Origin: Streptomyces humicola
Lineage (GTDB): Bacteria; Actinomycetota; Actinomycetes; Streptomycetales; Streptomycetaceae
Length of the DNA: 64,000 nucleotides
Assembly (NCBI RefSeq): GCF_024436035.1
Contig: NZ_JANFNG010000011.1
Location: 1 to 64,000, forward strand
Direction: 5' to 3'
The notes below the pieces were generated by a model that did not search any database, was not told where the DNA came from, and worked only from the letters and a program-made list of their open reading frames with translations. Position numbers and translations under genes: made by a program. Below, one piece after another: positions 9,601 to 16,856 of the stretch. Each line of letters opens with the position of its first letter. The stretch's first letter is position 1.

Positions 9601-9851
9601 AGCCGGGCAAGGTCGCCGACCTGACCGTGATCGACGGCAACCCTTTCCACGACTTCTCCGACCTGGTGCGCACCTCCATGGTGTTGCGCGACGGCGTCGT
9701 CCACCGTCAGCAGGATCTGGTGAGCGCCTTCGCCACAGGCACAGGCCCGGGTGCCGGCCAGGGTGCGGGCGCGGGGCCGCAGCAGGCGGACGACGCCTTG
9801 TGGCTCGCGGTCGGCGACCGGTTGCGCACCGACGCCTGCTGCGGTCCGTAG
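6603..9851 (+). CDS. Tat-exported amidohydrolase with N-terminal beta-propeller
   Basis: This large exported hydrolase has 1082 residues. The N-terminus carries a twin-arginine signal (TRRGFVRAAALSGAGTALG, about residues 23-41). Residues of about 60-620 form a TolB/PD40-type beta-propeller with repeated WSPDG-like blades (VWSPDGSTVAF, SWSPDGRRLAF). Residues of about 640-1040 form an amidohydrolase domain with metal ligands DSHTH, a lysine in FVKTYVRAP, histidines in GGHLCAPG and LEFGHASS, and an aspartate in LGTDTA. This architecture is known among actinobacterial amidohydrolases. GGAGCAG seven bases before the ATG supports the start. The substrate is unknown; a cyclic amide or peptide derivative is plausible. 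Confidence 0.85.
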   Translation: MKPIDMPSDNRTPAEGTLPDGMTRRGFVRAAALSGAGTALGPRSAPRTRPPSGSRTVTFTEGTNASVAVSPAGDRLILEIQGVLWALPPEGGEATALTAPDLEPTRPVWSPDGSTVAFCAYKGGGFHLWTMAPDGTGLRQLTSGPWDDRGVSWSPDGRRLAFASERGGDDVTGSSYSIWTVDVRSGELHRLTDGPFEDYDPAWHPDGRTVCFVRAEVTDDVERKGGRTIAAVPAAGGAVTVQRTEQDGAVFCPSVSSDGRIAYVRLGPGRLPEGASGSQLCVDGTAVTAGEDVSPTPPSWGPAGELYYVADGRLRVRHTRPSPGRAAAAAEEIPFTARLDVPRLRYRRKRQSFDATGPMTSEPVRGIQHPALSPDGTTVAFVALDALWVMRIGGRPRKLVQAPASRYLQMPSWAPDGRSVLYACDDDPRGLFAVHRVRLDDGADTVLATGGRLNPALSRDGTVLACQNVNGTVLIRHLGGGAERELVSPLGGGGLPGRPSWSRDGQHVAICDRNRLNHRFREGYNLIRVVDTHTGKATAYLPLPHAGISDRGDCGPVWSPDGASMAIIMESALWVLPVHPDGTPAGEPRRLTDEPADHPSWSGDSRSLLYLSGGELCLIGRDGRERRTVAVPLRWQRRLPPRTQITRVHAGRLWDGTGETVQEDVDIVISGNRITAVEQHRPGARRAGERQIDASKATVIPGLWDSHTHPWQYCYGGRQNSLMLAYGITANVSMGGFAYEEVRLRESLAAQAMTGPRLFATGELIDGSRTAYSHCRIHCTEDGVRRTLDRAVALDYDFVKTYVRAPSWIMAEAARTAHERLGVLAGGHLCAPGLGVGQDLTTHLQATQRLEFGHASSATRRSYRDILELYHDGEFQLLVTPFTASPLVGAAPALADDPRVTVLMPPWDAAKIKKDAGRAPTGTELTALQREMGVYRRIMDDGGMLVLGTDTALVPVGLHLHLALRALHQYAGLTPAQALRTATAAPARLFGVSDDLGTVEPGKVADLTVIDGNPFHDFSDLVRTSMVLRDGVVHRQQDLVSAFATGTGPGAGQGAGAGPQQADDALWLAVGDRLRTDACCGP

Positions 9852-9854
9852 GCT
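9849..9854 (+). promoter_or_regulatory. predicted -10 element of a leaderless transcript (TAGGCT)
   Basis: TAGGCT is followed by exactly six bases and then the ATG of the 56-residue protein, the geometry expected if transcription starts at or next to the start codon. It overlaps the stop codon of the upstream amidohydrolase gene. Confidence 0.5.
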
Positions 9855-9860
9855 TGCTGT

Positions 9861-10031
9861 ATGGCGGACGACGATGACGATGATGACGATGAGGAGCAGC
9901 TCGTCACCATCGCGCCCTACGAGCCGCCACCGCCGGATCCGCTCTACCGCCCGTGGGTCGGACCCGCGTTCATCATCGGGCTGCCGTCCGGGCTGGCCTT
10001 CGTCGTCTTCGTCCTTTTCTTCCTCAAGTAG
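9861..10031 (+). CDS. small acidic single-pass membrane protein
   Basis: This 56-residue protein begins with MADDDDDDDDEE, has a proline-rich stretch (YEPPPPDPLYRPW), and ends in one hydrophobic helix (VGPAFIIGLPSGLAFVVFVL) followed by a terminal FFLK. It looks like a tail-anchored membrane peptide. No Shine-Dalgarno sequence is present; a TAGGCT -10 motif six bases upstream suggests leaderless translation. Its last eight bases overlap the 3' end of the convergent nitrate reductase gene. Similar small proteins beside nitrate reductase genes are conserved in Streptomyces as far as I recall; the function is unknown. Confidence 0.75.
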   Translation: MADDDDDDDDEEQLVTIAPYEPPPPDPLYRPWVGPAFIIGLPSGLAFVVFVLFFLK

Positions 10032-12126
10032 CCGCCTCGACCCGCACCGCGCAGACCTTGAACTCCGGCATCCGGGAGGTGGGGTCAAGCGCAGGATTGG
10101 TCAGCGTGTTGGCGCGGCCCTCGCCGGGCCAGTGGAACGGCATGAAGACCGTGTCGTCACGTATGCCCCGGCTGATCCGGGCCGGGGCGACGGCCCGCCC
10201 TCTGCGGCTGGTGACGGCGACCGGGTCCCCGTCGCCGACGCCCAGCTGTGCGGCGAGCCGCGGGTGCAGTTCCACGAACGGGCCGGGCGCGGCCTTGTTG
10301 AGCGTCTCCACACGACGCGTCTGGGCGCCCGACTGGTACTGGGCGAGGACCCGGCCCGTGGTCAGGTAGAGCGGATAGTCGGCGTCCGGCTCCTCAGCCG
10401 ACGGGCGGTGCGAGACCTCCGCGAACCGCGCCCGCCCGTCGGGTGTGGCGAAACCGTCGAGGAAGAGCCGGCGGGTGCCCTCGGACCCCTCGGCGCACGG
10501 CCAGAAGACGCCGTCCTCCTCGGCGATACGGCGGTAGGAGATGCCCGAGTAGTCCGCGGGGCCGCCCGCCGAGGCGCGCCGCAGCTCGTCGAAGACCTCC
10601 TGCGGGTCGGCCGGGAAACCCTTCTCCCACCCCAGGCGCGTGGCGAGCGCGCCCAGCACCTCCAGATCGGTGCGCACACCCGGCGGCGGTTCGACGGCCT
10701 TGCGGCGCAGCAGCACCCGCCCTTCGAGATTGGTCGTCGTCCCCGACTCCTCCGCCCACTGCGCCACCGGAAGCACGACGTCCGCGAGCGCCGCCGTCTC
10801 GGAGAGCACGACGTCGGCGACGGCGAGGAAGTCCAGCGCCCGCAGCCGCCGTTCGACGTGGGCCGCGCGCGGGGCGGAGACCACCGGGTTGGAGCCGGAG
10901 ACCAGCAGCGCCTTGATGTCGCCGCCGAGCGCGTCGAGCAGCTCGTACGCGCTGCGCCCGGGCGCGGGAAGAACGTCCGGATCCACCCCCCACACCTCCG
11001 CGACGTGCGCCCGCGCCGCCGGGTCGTCGAGCTTGCGGTAGCCGGGCAACTGGTCGGCCTTCTGGCCGTGTTCGCGTCCGCCCTGCCCGTTGCCCTGGCC
11101 GGTCAGGCAGCCGTAACCGGACAGCGGGCGGCCCGCGCGGCCGGTGGCCAGGCACAGATTGATCCACGCGCCGACGGTGTCCGTCCCCTTCGACTGCTGC
11201 TCGGGGCCGCGGGCGGTGAGCACCATGGAGGTGGGGGCGTCGCAGAACATGGCGGCCGCGGCCCGCAGCTGGGGCACCGGTACGCCAGTGATCCGCTCCA
11301 CCAGCTCAGGCCAGTGCGCCATCGCCGCCGCCCGCGCCTGCGGCCAGCCCGTGGTGCGCTCGGCTATGAACGCCTCGTCGGTCCTGCCGTCCGCCACCAC
11401 CAGGTGCAGGATGCCCAGGGCGAGCGCCAGATCGGTGCCGGGGCGGGGCTGCAGATGCAGATCGGCCTGCTCGGCGGTCCTGGTGCGGCGCGGGTCGATG
11501 ACGATCAACGTGCCCCCGCGCCTGCGCAGTTCGGTGATGTACCGCAGCGCGGGAGGCATCGTCTCGGCGAGGTTGGAACCGACGAGAACCAGACATCCGG
11601 TGGCCGCGACGTCCTCGAGCGGGAACGGCAGGCCGCGGTCGAGGCCGAAGGCGCGCTGGTGGGCGGCGGCCGCGGACGACATGCAGAACCGGCCGTTGTA
11701 GTCGATCTGCGAGGTGCCGAGCACGAGCCGGGCGAACTTCCCCAGCGAGTACGCCTTCTCGTTGGTCAGACCGCCGCCGCCGAAGACGGCGACCGCGTCC
11801 CGGCCGTGCGCCTGCGCGGCACGCGTGAGGCCTTCGGCGACCGCGTCCAGCGCCTCGTCCCAGCTCGCCGGCTCCAGCCGGCCGCTGTCGCGGTTGCGCA
11901 CCAGCGGCTCGGTCAGCCGCACCCGCGCGGAGAGCAAGGCCGGCGCGGTGCGGCCCTTCCCGCACAGGGCGCCCTTGTTGACGGGGAAGTCGGGGCGCTC
12001 GGTGACGTCGAGCCCGGGGCCGGCGGCCGAGGGGCGCAACGTCATGCCGCACTGCAGCGCGCAGTACGGGCAGTGGGTCGCGGTCCCGGTCGCGGTCCCG
12101 CTCGCGAGCGCGTCGGTCATGGGCAT
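10024..12126 (-). CDS. nasA: assimilatory nitrate reductase, molybdopterin oxidoreductase
   Basis: This catalytic subunit of the assimilatory-type nitrate reductase family (nitrate to nitrite, cytoplasmic) has 700 residues. The N-terminal [4Fe-4S] motif is CPYCALQCGM with the fourth cysteine in GALCGKG, followed by the Mo-bis-MGD domain. The C-terminal molydop-binding domain contains LYLTTGRVLAQYQSGAQTRR. Absence of a Tat signal fits an assimilatory enzyme. The ATG at 12126 is preceded by GGAGG at a good distance; a second ATG lies two codons on. Its neighbours include the nir operon and the siroheme chelatase gene. It could instead be another cytoplasmic formate/nitrate-family enzyme, but the context favours nitrate reductase. 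Confidence 0.88.
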   Translation of the reverse strand: MPMTDALASGTATGTATHCPYCALQCGMTLRPSAAGPGLDVTERPDFPVNKGALCGKGRTAPALLSARVRLTEPLVRNRDSGRLEPASWDEALDAVAEGLTRAAQAHGRDAVAVFGGGGLTNEKAYSLGKFARLVLGTSQIDYNGRFCMSSAAAAHQRAFGLDRGLPFPLEDVAATGCLVLVGSNLAETMPPALRYITELRRRGGTLIVIDPRRTRTAEQADLHLQPRPGTDLALALGILHLVVADGRTDEAFIAERTTGWPQARAAAMAHWPELVERITGVPVPQLRAAAAMFCDAPTSMVLTARGPEQQSKGTDTVGAWINLCLATGRAGRPLSGYGCLTGQGNGQGGREHGQKADQLPGYRKLDDPAARAHVAEVWGVDPDVLPAPGRSAYELLDALGGDIKALLVSGSNPVVSAPRAAHVERRLRALDFLAVADVVLSETAALADVVLPVAQWAEESGTTTNLEGRVLLRRKAVEPPPGVRTDLEVLGALATRLGWEKGFPADPQEVFDELRRASAGGPADYSGISYRRIAEEDGVFWPCAEGSEGTRRLFLDGFATPDGRARFAEVSHRPSAEEPDADYPLYLTTGRVLAQYQSGAQTRRVETLNKAAPGPFVELHPRLAAQLGVGDGDPVAVTSRRGRAVAPARISRGIRDDTVFMPFHWPGEGRANTLTNPALDPTSRMPEFKVCAVRVEAAT

Positions 12127-12247
12127 GGCCTCCAGCCTGGGCCGGCGGTGTTTCGCGGCCGGACCGGGAATGTTACGCGGGGGCAAAGGGGGGCTCACGG
12201 GTGAGTGATGCGCCGTCGTGCGCCGCCCGGTCGGCGATGATGGCGGT

Positions 12248-12682
12248 ATGCGTCCGGCCTGCCTGCCCTTCTTCGTCTACGGCACGTTGCGTCCCGGTGA
12301 GCGCAATCACGACCGGGTGCTGAGGGGGCGCGTCGCGTCCGTGGAGGCCGCCGTGCTGCCGGGGACGCTGCTGTTCGACGGGCCCGGCTACCCCTACGCG
12401 GTCGACGATCCACGCGGCGCCGGGCGGGTGCACGGCGAGCTGGTCGAGCCGCTGCCGGAGGCCTACGACGAGGTCCTCGCCGACCTCGACCGGCTCGAGG
12501 AGTACGTGCCCGGCGCGCCCGGCAACCTCTACGAGCGCGTCGTGCGCGAGGTGCGGTGCGGGGACGGTGCGCGGCGGGCCTGGGTGTACCTCGCCGCAGG
12601 TCCGATCCGGCAGGAGCTGCTCGCCTCAGGCCGCCGCGCCGGCGGCGACTGGCGCTCCCGGCGCGGGAAATGCCCGCGGTGA
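12248..12682 (+). CDS. gamma-glutamylcyclotransferase-like (AIG2 family) protein
   Basis: This 144-residue protein of the AIG2/GGCT-like fold carries the signature FFVYGTLRPGERNHD near the N-terminus and a downstream DLDRLEEYVPGAPGNLYERV segment that supplies the conserved acidic residue and tyrosine. Family members cyclise gamma-glutamyl amines or dipeptides, or act in peptide modification; the substrate cannot be told here. No ribosome-binding site is seen. GATGAT six bases before the ATG fits the leaderless pattern of this window. It is divergent from the nitrate reductase gene. Confidence 0.8.
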   Translation: MRPACLPFFVYGTLRPGERNHDRVLRGRVASVEAAVLPGTLLFDGPGYPYAVDDPRGAGRVHGELVEPLPEAYDEVLADLDRLEEYVPGAPGNLYERVVREVRCGDGARRAWVYLAAGPIRQELLASGRRAGGDWRSRRGKCPR

Positions 12683-12748
12683 TGACTTCGAAACGGGTCG
12701 ACACCTGAGTGCAACGCGCTCGCAACCACCCGCCGCAACACTTTGTGC

Positions 12749-13585
12749 ATGACGGATTCGATCTCCGCGGTTCCGCCCTCCACGGTCCCCTTCGACAGCA
12801 CCGGCCGTCTCATGAGCCTGATCACCGCGCAGCTGAACACCCAGCTCACCCGCGTCTCCCCGCCCCGCCGCCGGCCCGCGACGCTGGTGGCCGTGGGCCA
12901 TGGCAGCCGCGACCCCGAGGCGTCCCGTACCGTGCGGGCGCTGCTGGAGCGGGTACGGGCACTGCGGCCCGGCATCCCCCTGCGCCTCGGTCACATCGAG
13001 CTGTCCGAGCCGCTGCTCAGCGACACCCTGGCGTCGCTGCGCGGCGAAGTGGTCCTCGTACCGCTGCTGCTCGGCCGTGGCTATCACGTCAAGCACGACC
13101 TGCCTGAGGCGCTGGCCCGCGCCCCGCACCTGACCGGGCGGATCGCGGCCCCGCTCGGCCCGCACCCACTGCTCGCCGAGGCACTGCACTCGCGGCTGGT
13201 GGAGGCCGGTTTCCGCAGGAGCCGGCGGGCCGCCGTGGTGCTCGCCGCGGCGGGGTCACGCGATCCGGACTCGGCCGCCGACGCCGCCCGTACCGCCGCG
13301 CTGCTCAGCGCGCGCCTCGACGGGCTGCCGGTGGTGCCGGCCGTCGCCTCCGCCGGCGGGCCCACCGTCGCCGATGCGGTCCGCACGCTGGTGGTGAACG
13401 GCAGTCACCGGGTGGCCATCGCCTCGTACTTCACGGCTCCCGGACGCTTCGCCGCCCACTGCACCTCCGCCGCGCCGTGGATCGCCGCGGCCCCGCTCGG
13501 CGCTCACGACTCGATGGCCCGGCTGGTGCTGCACCGCTACGACGAGGCACTCGCCCGGCGGACGGCGTCCGTGGCAGTGGCTTAG
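12749..13585 (+). CDS. sirohydrochlorin chelatase (CbiX/SirB family)
   Basis: This two-lobed chelatase of the CbiX/SirB family has 278 residues. It inserts a metal, probably iron, into sirohydrochlorin to give siroheme, the cofactor of NirB. Family marks are [16 protein letters not shown] (about residues 50-65), [13 protein letters not shown] and [20 protein letters not shown], with a second degenerate repeat ([20 protein letters not shown]). The first ~35 residues are an unmatched leader. AACACT lies six bases before the ATG and no Shine-Dalgarno sequence is seen, so it is probably leaderless. Position near nirBD and nasA supports a nitrogen-assimilation role. Confidence 0.87.
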   Translation: MTDSISAVPPSTVPFDSTGRLMSLITAQLNTQLTRVSPPRRRPATLVAVGHGSRDPEASRTVRALLERVRALRPGIPLRLGHIELSEPLLSDTLASLRGEVVLVPLLLGRGYHVKHDLPEALARAPHLTGRIAAPLGPHPLLAEALHSRLVEAGFRRSRRAAVVLAAAGSRDPDSAADAARTAALLSARLDGLPVVPAVASAGGPTVADAVRTLVVNGSHRVAIASYFTAPGRFAAHCTSAAPWIAAAPLGAHDSMARLVLHRYDEALARRTASVAVA

Positions 13586-13662
13586 GCCCTGTCCCTGTCC
13601 CAGTCCCTGTCCGGGTTGCCCCGGCCTGGCGCACTACGAGCGCGGCTGTCGGCGACTGCGGT

Positions 13663-13668
13663 TACCGT
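13663..13668 (+). promoter_or_regulatory. predicted -10 element of leaderless dgt (TACCGT)
   Basis: TACCGT sits exactly six bases before the dgt ATG at 13675, with no ribosome-binding site. This supports that distal start despite the repeat-bearing N-terminus. Confidence 0.5.
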
Positions 13669-13674
13669 CGCTGT

Positions 13675-15213
13675 ATGAACGGGAACCACCCGGTGAGCGA
13701 CGCACGCGAGCAAGCGGAGGGGGTCCCCCCGCATGGCAGGGGAAGACCGGCCGAGGCTCCGGTCGAGGGGCGCACCTCCGGCACGACAGGCCGTCCGCGG
13801 AGCGCGGGAGGGGGTCCCCCCGCGGTGCAGGGGGAGGGTCCCCCCGCGGTGCAGGGGGAGGGTCCCCCCGCGGTGCAGGGGGAGAACCAAGACGCTGCCG
13901 CAATGGCGATGCCCGCTGCTCCGCACGACGGACCGCATGACGGACGCTACGACGAAGCGGCCATTCAGCGTTGGGTACCCGAGCCCGACAAGCGGCCCGG
14001 GCGCACCGCGTTCCAGCGCGACCGCGCCCGCGTGCTGCACTCCGCCGCGCTGCGCCGCCTCGCCGGCAAGACCCAGGTGGTCGACCCGGCCGCCGCCGCG
14101 CCCGAGATCAACACCAGCCCGCGCACCCGCCTGACGCACTCGCTCGAATGCGCCCAAGTCGGGAGGGAGTTGGGAGCCGCGCTCGGCTGCGATCCCGACC
14201 TCGTCGAGACGGCGTGCCTCGCACACGATCTGGGGCATCCTCCGTTCGGCCACAACGGTGAGAAGGCGCTCGCCGAAGTGGCGTGCAGCTGCGGCGGTTT
14301 CGAGGGGAACGCGCAGTCGCTGCGCCTGCTGACGCGGATCGAGCCCAAGCGTTTCGCCGCCGACGAGAACGGCCGCATCGCGAGCGTCGGCCTCAACCTC
14401 ACCCGCGCGGCACTGGATGCCGCCACCAAGTACCCGTGGCCGCGCGGCGGTCACCCCGTCGACCCGTCCTCCCGCAAGTTCGGGGTGTACGAGGACGACA
14501 AACCCGTCTTCGCGTGGCTGCGCAACGGTGCGCCGGACGGCCGCGCCTGCTTCGAGGCCCAGGTGATGGACTGGTCCGACGACGTCGCCTACTCCGTCCA
14601 CGACGTAGAGGACGGCCTGCACGCCGGCCACCTCGACCCGAATCTGCTGCTCGCCGAGGCCGAGCGCCGCGAGATCTACACCGTCGCCATCGAACGCTAC
14701 GCGCCCGACGCGGAACCGGCCGAGCTGGCCGACGCCCTCGACCGGCTGCTCGACCAGGAGTGGTGGCCGCACGGCTACGATGGCTCCGCGCTGGCCCAGG
14801 CCCGGCTGAAGGACGCCACCTCCCAGCTCATCGGCCGCTTCTGCCTCGCCGCCGAGCGCGCGACACGCGAAGCGTACGGGCCGGGCCGGCTCACCCGGTA
14901 CGTGGCGCAGCTCGTCGTACCCCGCCCGGTACGCCTGGAATGCGCCGTTCTCAAGGCGGTCGCGGACCGCTACGTCATGCAGCGCGCGGACCAGGAGCGG
15001 CGCCGCGCCGAACAGCGCGTCATCATCGCCGAGTTGGCCGAGGCGCTGCTCGCCCGGGTGCCCGACGGGCTCGATCCGCAGTTCCGCGGGTTGTACGACG
15101 CGGCGCCGGACGACCGCGCCCGGCTGCGTGTGGTCGTCGACCAGATCGCGTCTCTCACCGACGCGGCGGCGCTCACCCTCCATCAGCGCCTCACGGCGAG
15201 ACGCACCGCATGA
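13675..15213 (+). CDS. dgt: deoxyguanosinetriphosphate triphosphohydrolase (dGTPase-like HD protein)
   Basis: This HD-domain dNTP triphosphohydrolase, 512 residues from this start, removes triphosphate from dGTP-like nucleotides. Conserved features are RTRLTHSLE, the HD pair in [33 protein letters not shown] and [17 protein letters not shown]. Residues 1-76 are not part of the family; they contain three tandem GPPAVQGE units encoded by a DNA repeat. If translation instead began at the ATG at 13903 the protein would have 436 residues, closer to the family norm. I keep 13675 because of the leaderless -10 motif. It lies upstream of the flavoprotein and dnaG. Confidence 0.85.
   Translation: MNGNHPVSDAREQAEGVPPHGRGRPAEAPVEGRTSGTTGRPRSAGGGPPAVQGEGPPAVQGEGPPAVQGENQDAAAMAMPAAPHDGPHDGRYDEAAIQRWVPEPDKRPGRTAFQRDRARVLHSAALRRLAGKTQVVDPAAAAPEINTSPRTRLTHSLECAQVGRELGAALGCDPDLVETACLAHDLGHPPFGHNGEKALAEVACSCGGFEGNAQSLRLLTRIEPKRFAADENGRIASVGLNLTRAALDAATKYPWPRGGHPVDPSSRKFGVYEDDKPVFAWLRNGAPDGRACFEAQVMDWSDDVAYSVHDVEDGLHAGHLDPNLLLAEAERREIYTVAIERYAPDAEPAELADALDRLLDQEWWPHGYDGSALAQARLKDATSQLIGRFCLAAERATREAYGPGRLTRYVAQLVVPRPVRLECAVLKAVADRYVMQRADQERRRAEQRVIIAELAEALLARVPDGLDPQFRGLYDAAPDDRARLRVVVDQIASLTDAAALTLHQRLTARRTA
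13813..13884. repeat. three tandem 24-base GC palindromic repeats within dgt
   Basis: Three perfect 24-base copies (13813, 13837, 13861) begin GGTCCCCCCGCGGTGCAGGG and end GGAG. A degenerate relative lies just upstream near 13720-13742. They keep the reading frame because 24 is divisible by three, and they encode GPPAVQGE. Related copies occur at 15427-15449 and, inverted, at 39589-39612. Confidence 0.85.
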
Positions 15214-15548
15214 CCCGGCGAAATCCATGCGATTGGTCGGTGAACCGCGGGATGTAAGTCCTGCATAAGGCGTGCACGGGGTGCGGTCCGGAGTGACCCG
15301 GCCCGTCAGGCGATGCACCATGGAGATCCAACTGGCCTGGGTCCGTCGGTACGGCGCTCTTCACGTGAGCGGCGCCGTGCGGGAGGCTCCTGGGAACGTG
15401 AGCGTCGCGCGCGAGCAGGTGAAGAGGGTCCCCCGCGGAGCAGGGGGAGGCCGGCCGAGGGAACGAGGCCGTCGGCGGAGCCTGCGAGCGGGCGGAGGAG
15501 CGAACGAACAAATGATCCGCCGGGGGATGCCGCGCGAGGAGGCGCACA
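15214..15548. other. intergenic region with one GC palindromic repeat
   Basis: No convincing gene is seen between dgt and the flavoprotein gene. At 15427-15449 there is a 23-base copy of the GGTCCCCC...GCAGGGGGAG repeat with flanks similar to those in the dgt N-terminus (an upstream CGCGAGCA and a downstream GCCGGCCGAGG). So the mobile unit may be longer than the core, perhaps about 60-100 bases. Confidence 0.55.
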
Positions 15549-16811
15549 GTGGTCGACGCACATGAGACGTTCGTCATCGTGGGAGCCGGGCTGGCCGGAG
15601 CCAAGGCCGCCGAGACTCTGCGAGCCGAGGGGTTCACCGGACGAGTGATCCTGATCGGGGACGAACGCGACCACCCGTACGAACGCCCGCCGCTCTCCAA
15701 GGGCTATCTCCTCGGCAAGGAGGAGCGCGACTCCGTCTTCGTCCACCAACCCGCCTGGTACGCCGAGCACGACATCGAACTCCACCTCGGCCAGCCCGTC
15801 GTCGGCCTCGCCCGCGAAGCGCACACGGTCACCCTCGGCGACGGCACCGTCCTGCGCTACGACAAACTGCTCCTCGCCACCGGCGCGGAACCACGGCGAC
15901 TGGACATCCCCGGCACCGACCTGGCCGGCGTCCACCACCTGCGCCGCCTCGCCCACGCCGACCGGCTGCGCGGCGTCCTCGCCTCGCTCGGCCGCGACAA
16001 CGGCCACCTGGTGATCGCGGGAGCCGGGTGGATCGGCCTCGAAGTCGCCGCGGCCGCCCGTACCTACGGGGCCGAGGTCACCATCGTCGAACCCGAGCCC
16101 ACACCGCTCCACCACGTCCTCGGCCCCGAGATCGGCGGGCTCTTCACCGAGCTGCACAGCGAGCACGGGGTACGGTTCCGCTTCGGCGCCTCGCTCACCG
16201 AGATCACCGGCCAGGACGGCATGGTGCTCGCCGTGAGCACCGACGACGGCGACGAGCACCCGGCCCACGACGTGCTCGCCGCCATCGGCGCCGCACCGCG
16301 CACCGCGCTCGCCGAGGCCGCCGGTCTGGAGCTCGCGGACCGCAGCGCGGGCGGCGGCATCGCCGTCGACGCCTCGCTGCGCACGTCCGACCCCGACATC
16401 TTCGCGGCCGGCGACTGCGCCGGCGCCGAGCACCCGCTGCTGGGGATGCGGCTGCGTGTCGAGCACTGGGCCAACGCGCTCAATGGTGGGCCGGCGGCCG
16501 CGCGCGCCATGCTCGGGCAGGACGTCTCGTACGACAGGGTGCCGTACTTCTTCTCGGACCAGTACGACCTCGGCATGGAGTTCTCCGGGTACGCCGCGCC
16601 CGGCAGCTATGAGCAGGTGGTCTGCCGTGGCGATGTCGGCAAGCGGGAGTTCATCGCCTTCTGGCTGGGGCAGGGACGCGTACTCGCCGCCATGAACGTC
16701 AACATCTGGGACGTGACCGACCAACTGCAGCAGCTCATCCGCTCCCGCCGGCCCGTCGATCCGGAGCGCCTGTCGGACCCGACCGTCCCTCTGGCGTCCT
16801 TCACGGAGTGA
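15549..16811 (+). CDS. ferredoxin reductase-like FAD/NAD oxidoreductase
   Basis: This flavoprotein of the rhodocoxin/putidaredoxin reductase group has 420 residues and would move electrons from NAD(P)H to a small iron-sulfur protein. It has an N-terminal FAD motif (VIVGAGLAGAKAAETLRAEG), a YERPPLSKGYL segment typical of this family, a central NAD motif (VIAGAGWIGLEVAAAARTYG), an IFAAGDCAG segment and a C-terminal reductase domain. The GTG start at 15549 follows GAGGAGG at ideal spacing. It lies 45 bases upstream of dnaG. The electron acceptor is unknown; the P450/ferredoxin pair at 39.6-41.0 kb is one possible client. Confidence 0.87.
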   Translation: MVDAHETFVIVGAGLAGAKAAETLRAEGFTGRVILIGDERDHPYERPPLSKGYLLGKEERDSVFVHQPAWYAEHDIELHLGQPVVGLAREAHTVTLGDGTVLRYDKLLLATGAEPRRLDIPGTDLAGVHHLRRLAHADRLRGVLASLGRDNGHLVIAGAGWIGLEVAAAARTYGAEVTIVEPEPTPLHHVLGPEIGGLFTELHSEHGVRFRFGASLTEITGQDGMVLAVSTDDGDEHPAHDVLAAIGAAPRTALAEAAGLELADRSAGGGIAVDASLRTSDPDIFAAGDCAGAEHPLLGMRLRVEHWANALNGGPAAARAMLGQDVSYDRVPYFFSDQYDLGMEFSGYAAPGSYEQVVCRGDVGKREFIAFWLGQGRVLAAMNVNIWDVTDQLQQLIRSRRPVDPERLSDPTVPLASFTE

Positions 16812-16844
16812 CGGGCGACGCGGGGAGGTGTCGGCGGCGCACCG

Positions 16845-16850
16845 TAGAAT
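16845..16850 (+). promoter_or_regulatory. predicted -10 element of leaderless dnaG (TAGAAT)
   Basis: TAGAAT is followed by six bases and the GTG start of dnaG. There is no ribosome-binding site, so leaderless initiation is likely. Confidence 0.55.
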
Positions 16851-16856
16851 TCCCGC

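Noticed and set aside
13813-13884. Possible CRISPR-like direct repeats
   Set aside because: Units are tandem without spacers, only three copies, and no cas genes occur anywhere in the window.
15272-15565. Open frame between dgt and the flavoprotein
   Set aside because: Arg/Gly-rich and overlapping the GC palindromic repeat; no conserved feature or plausible ribosome site.
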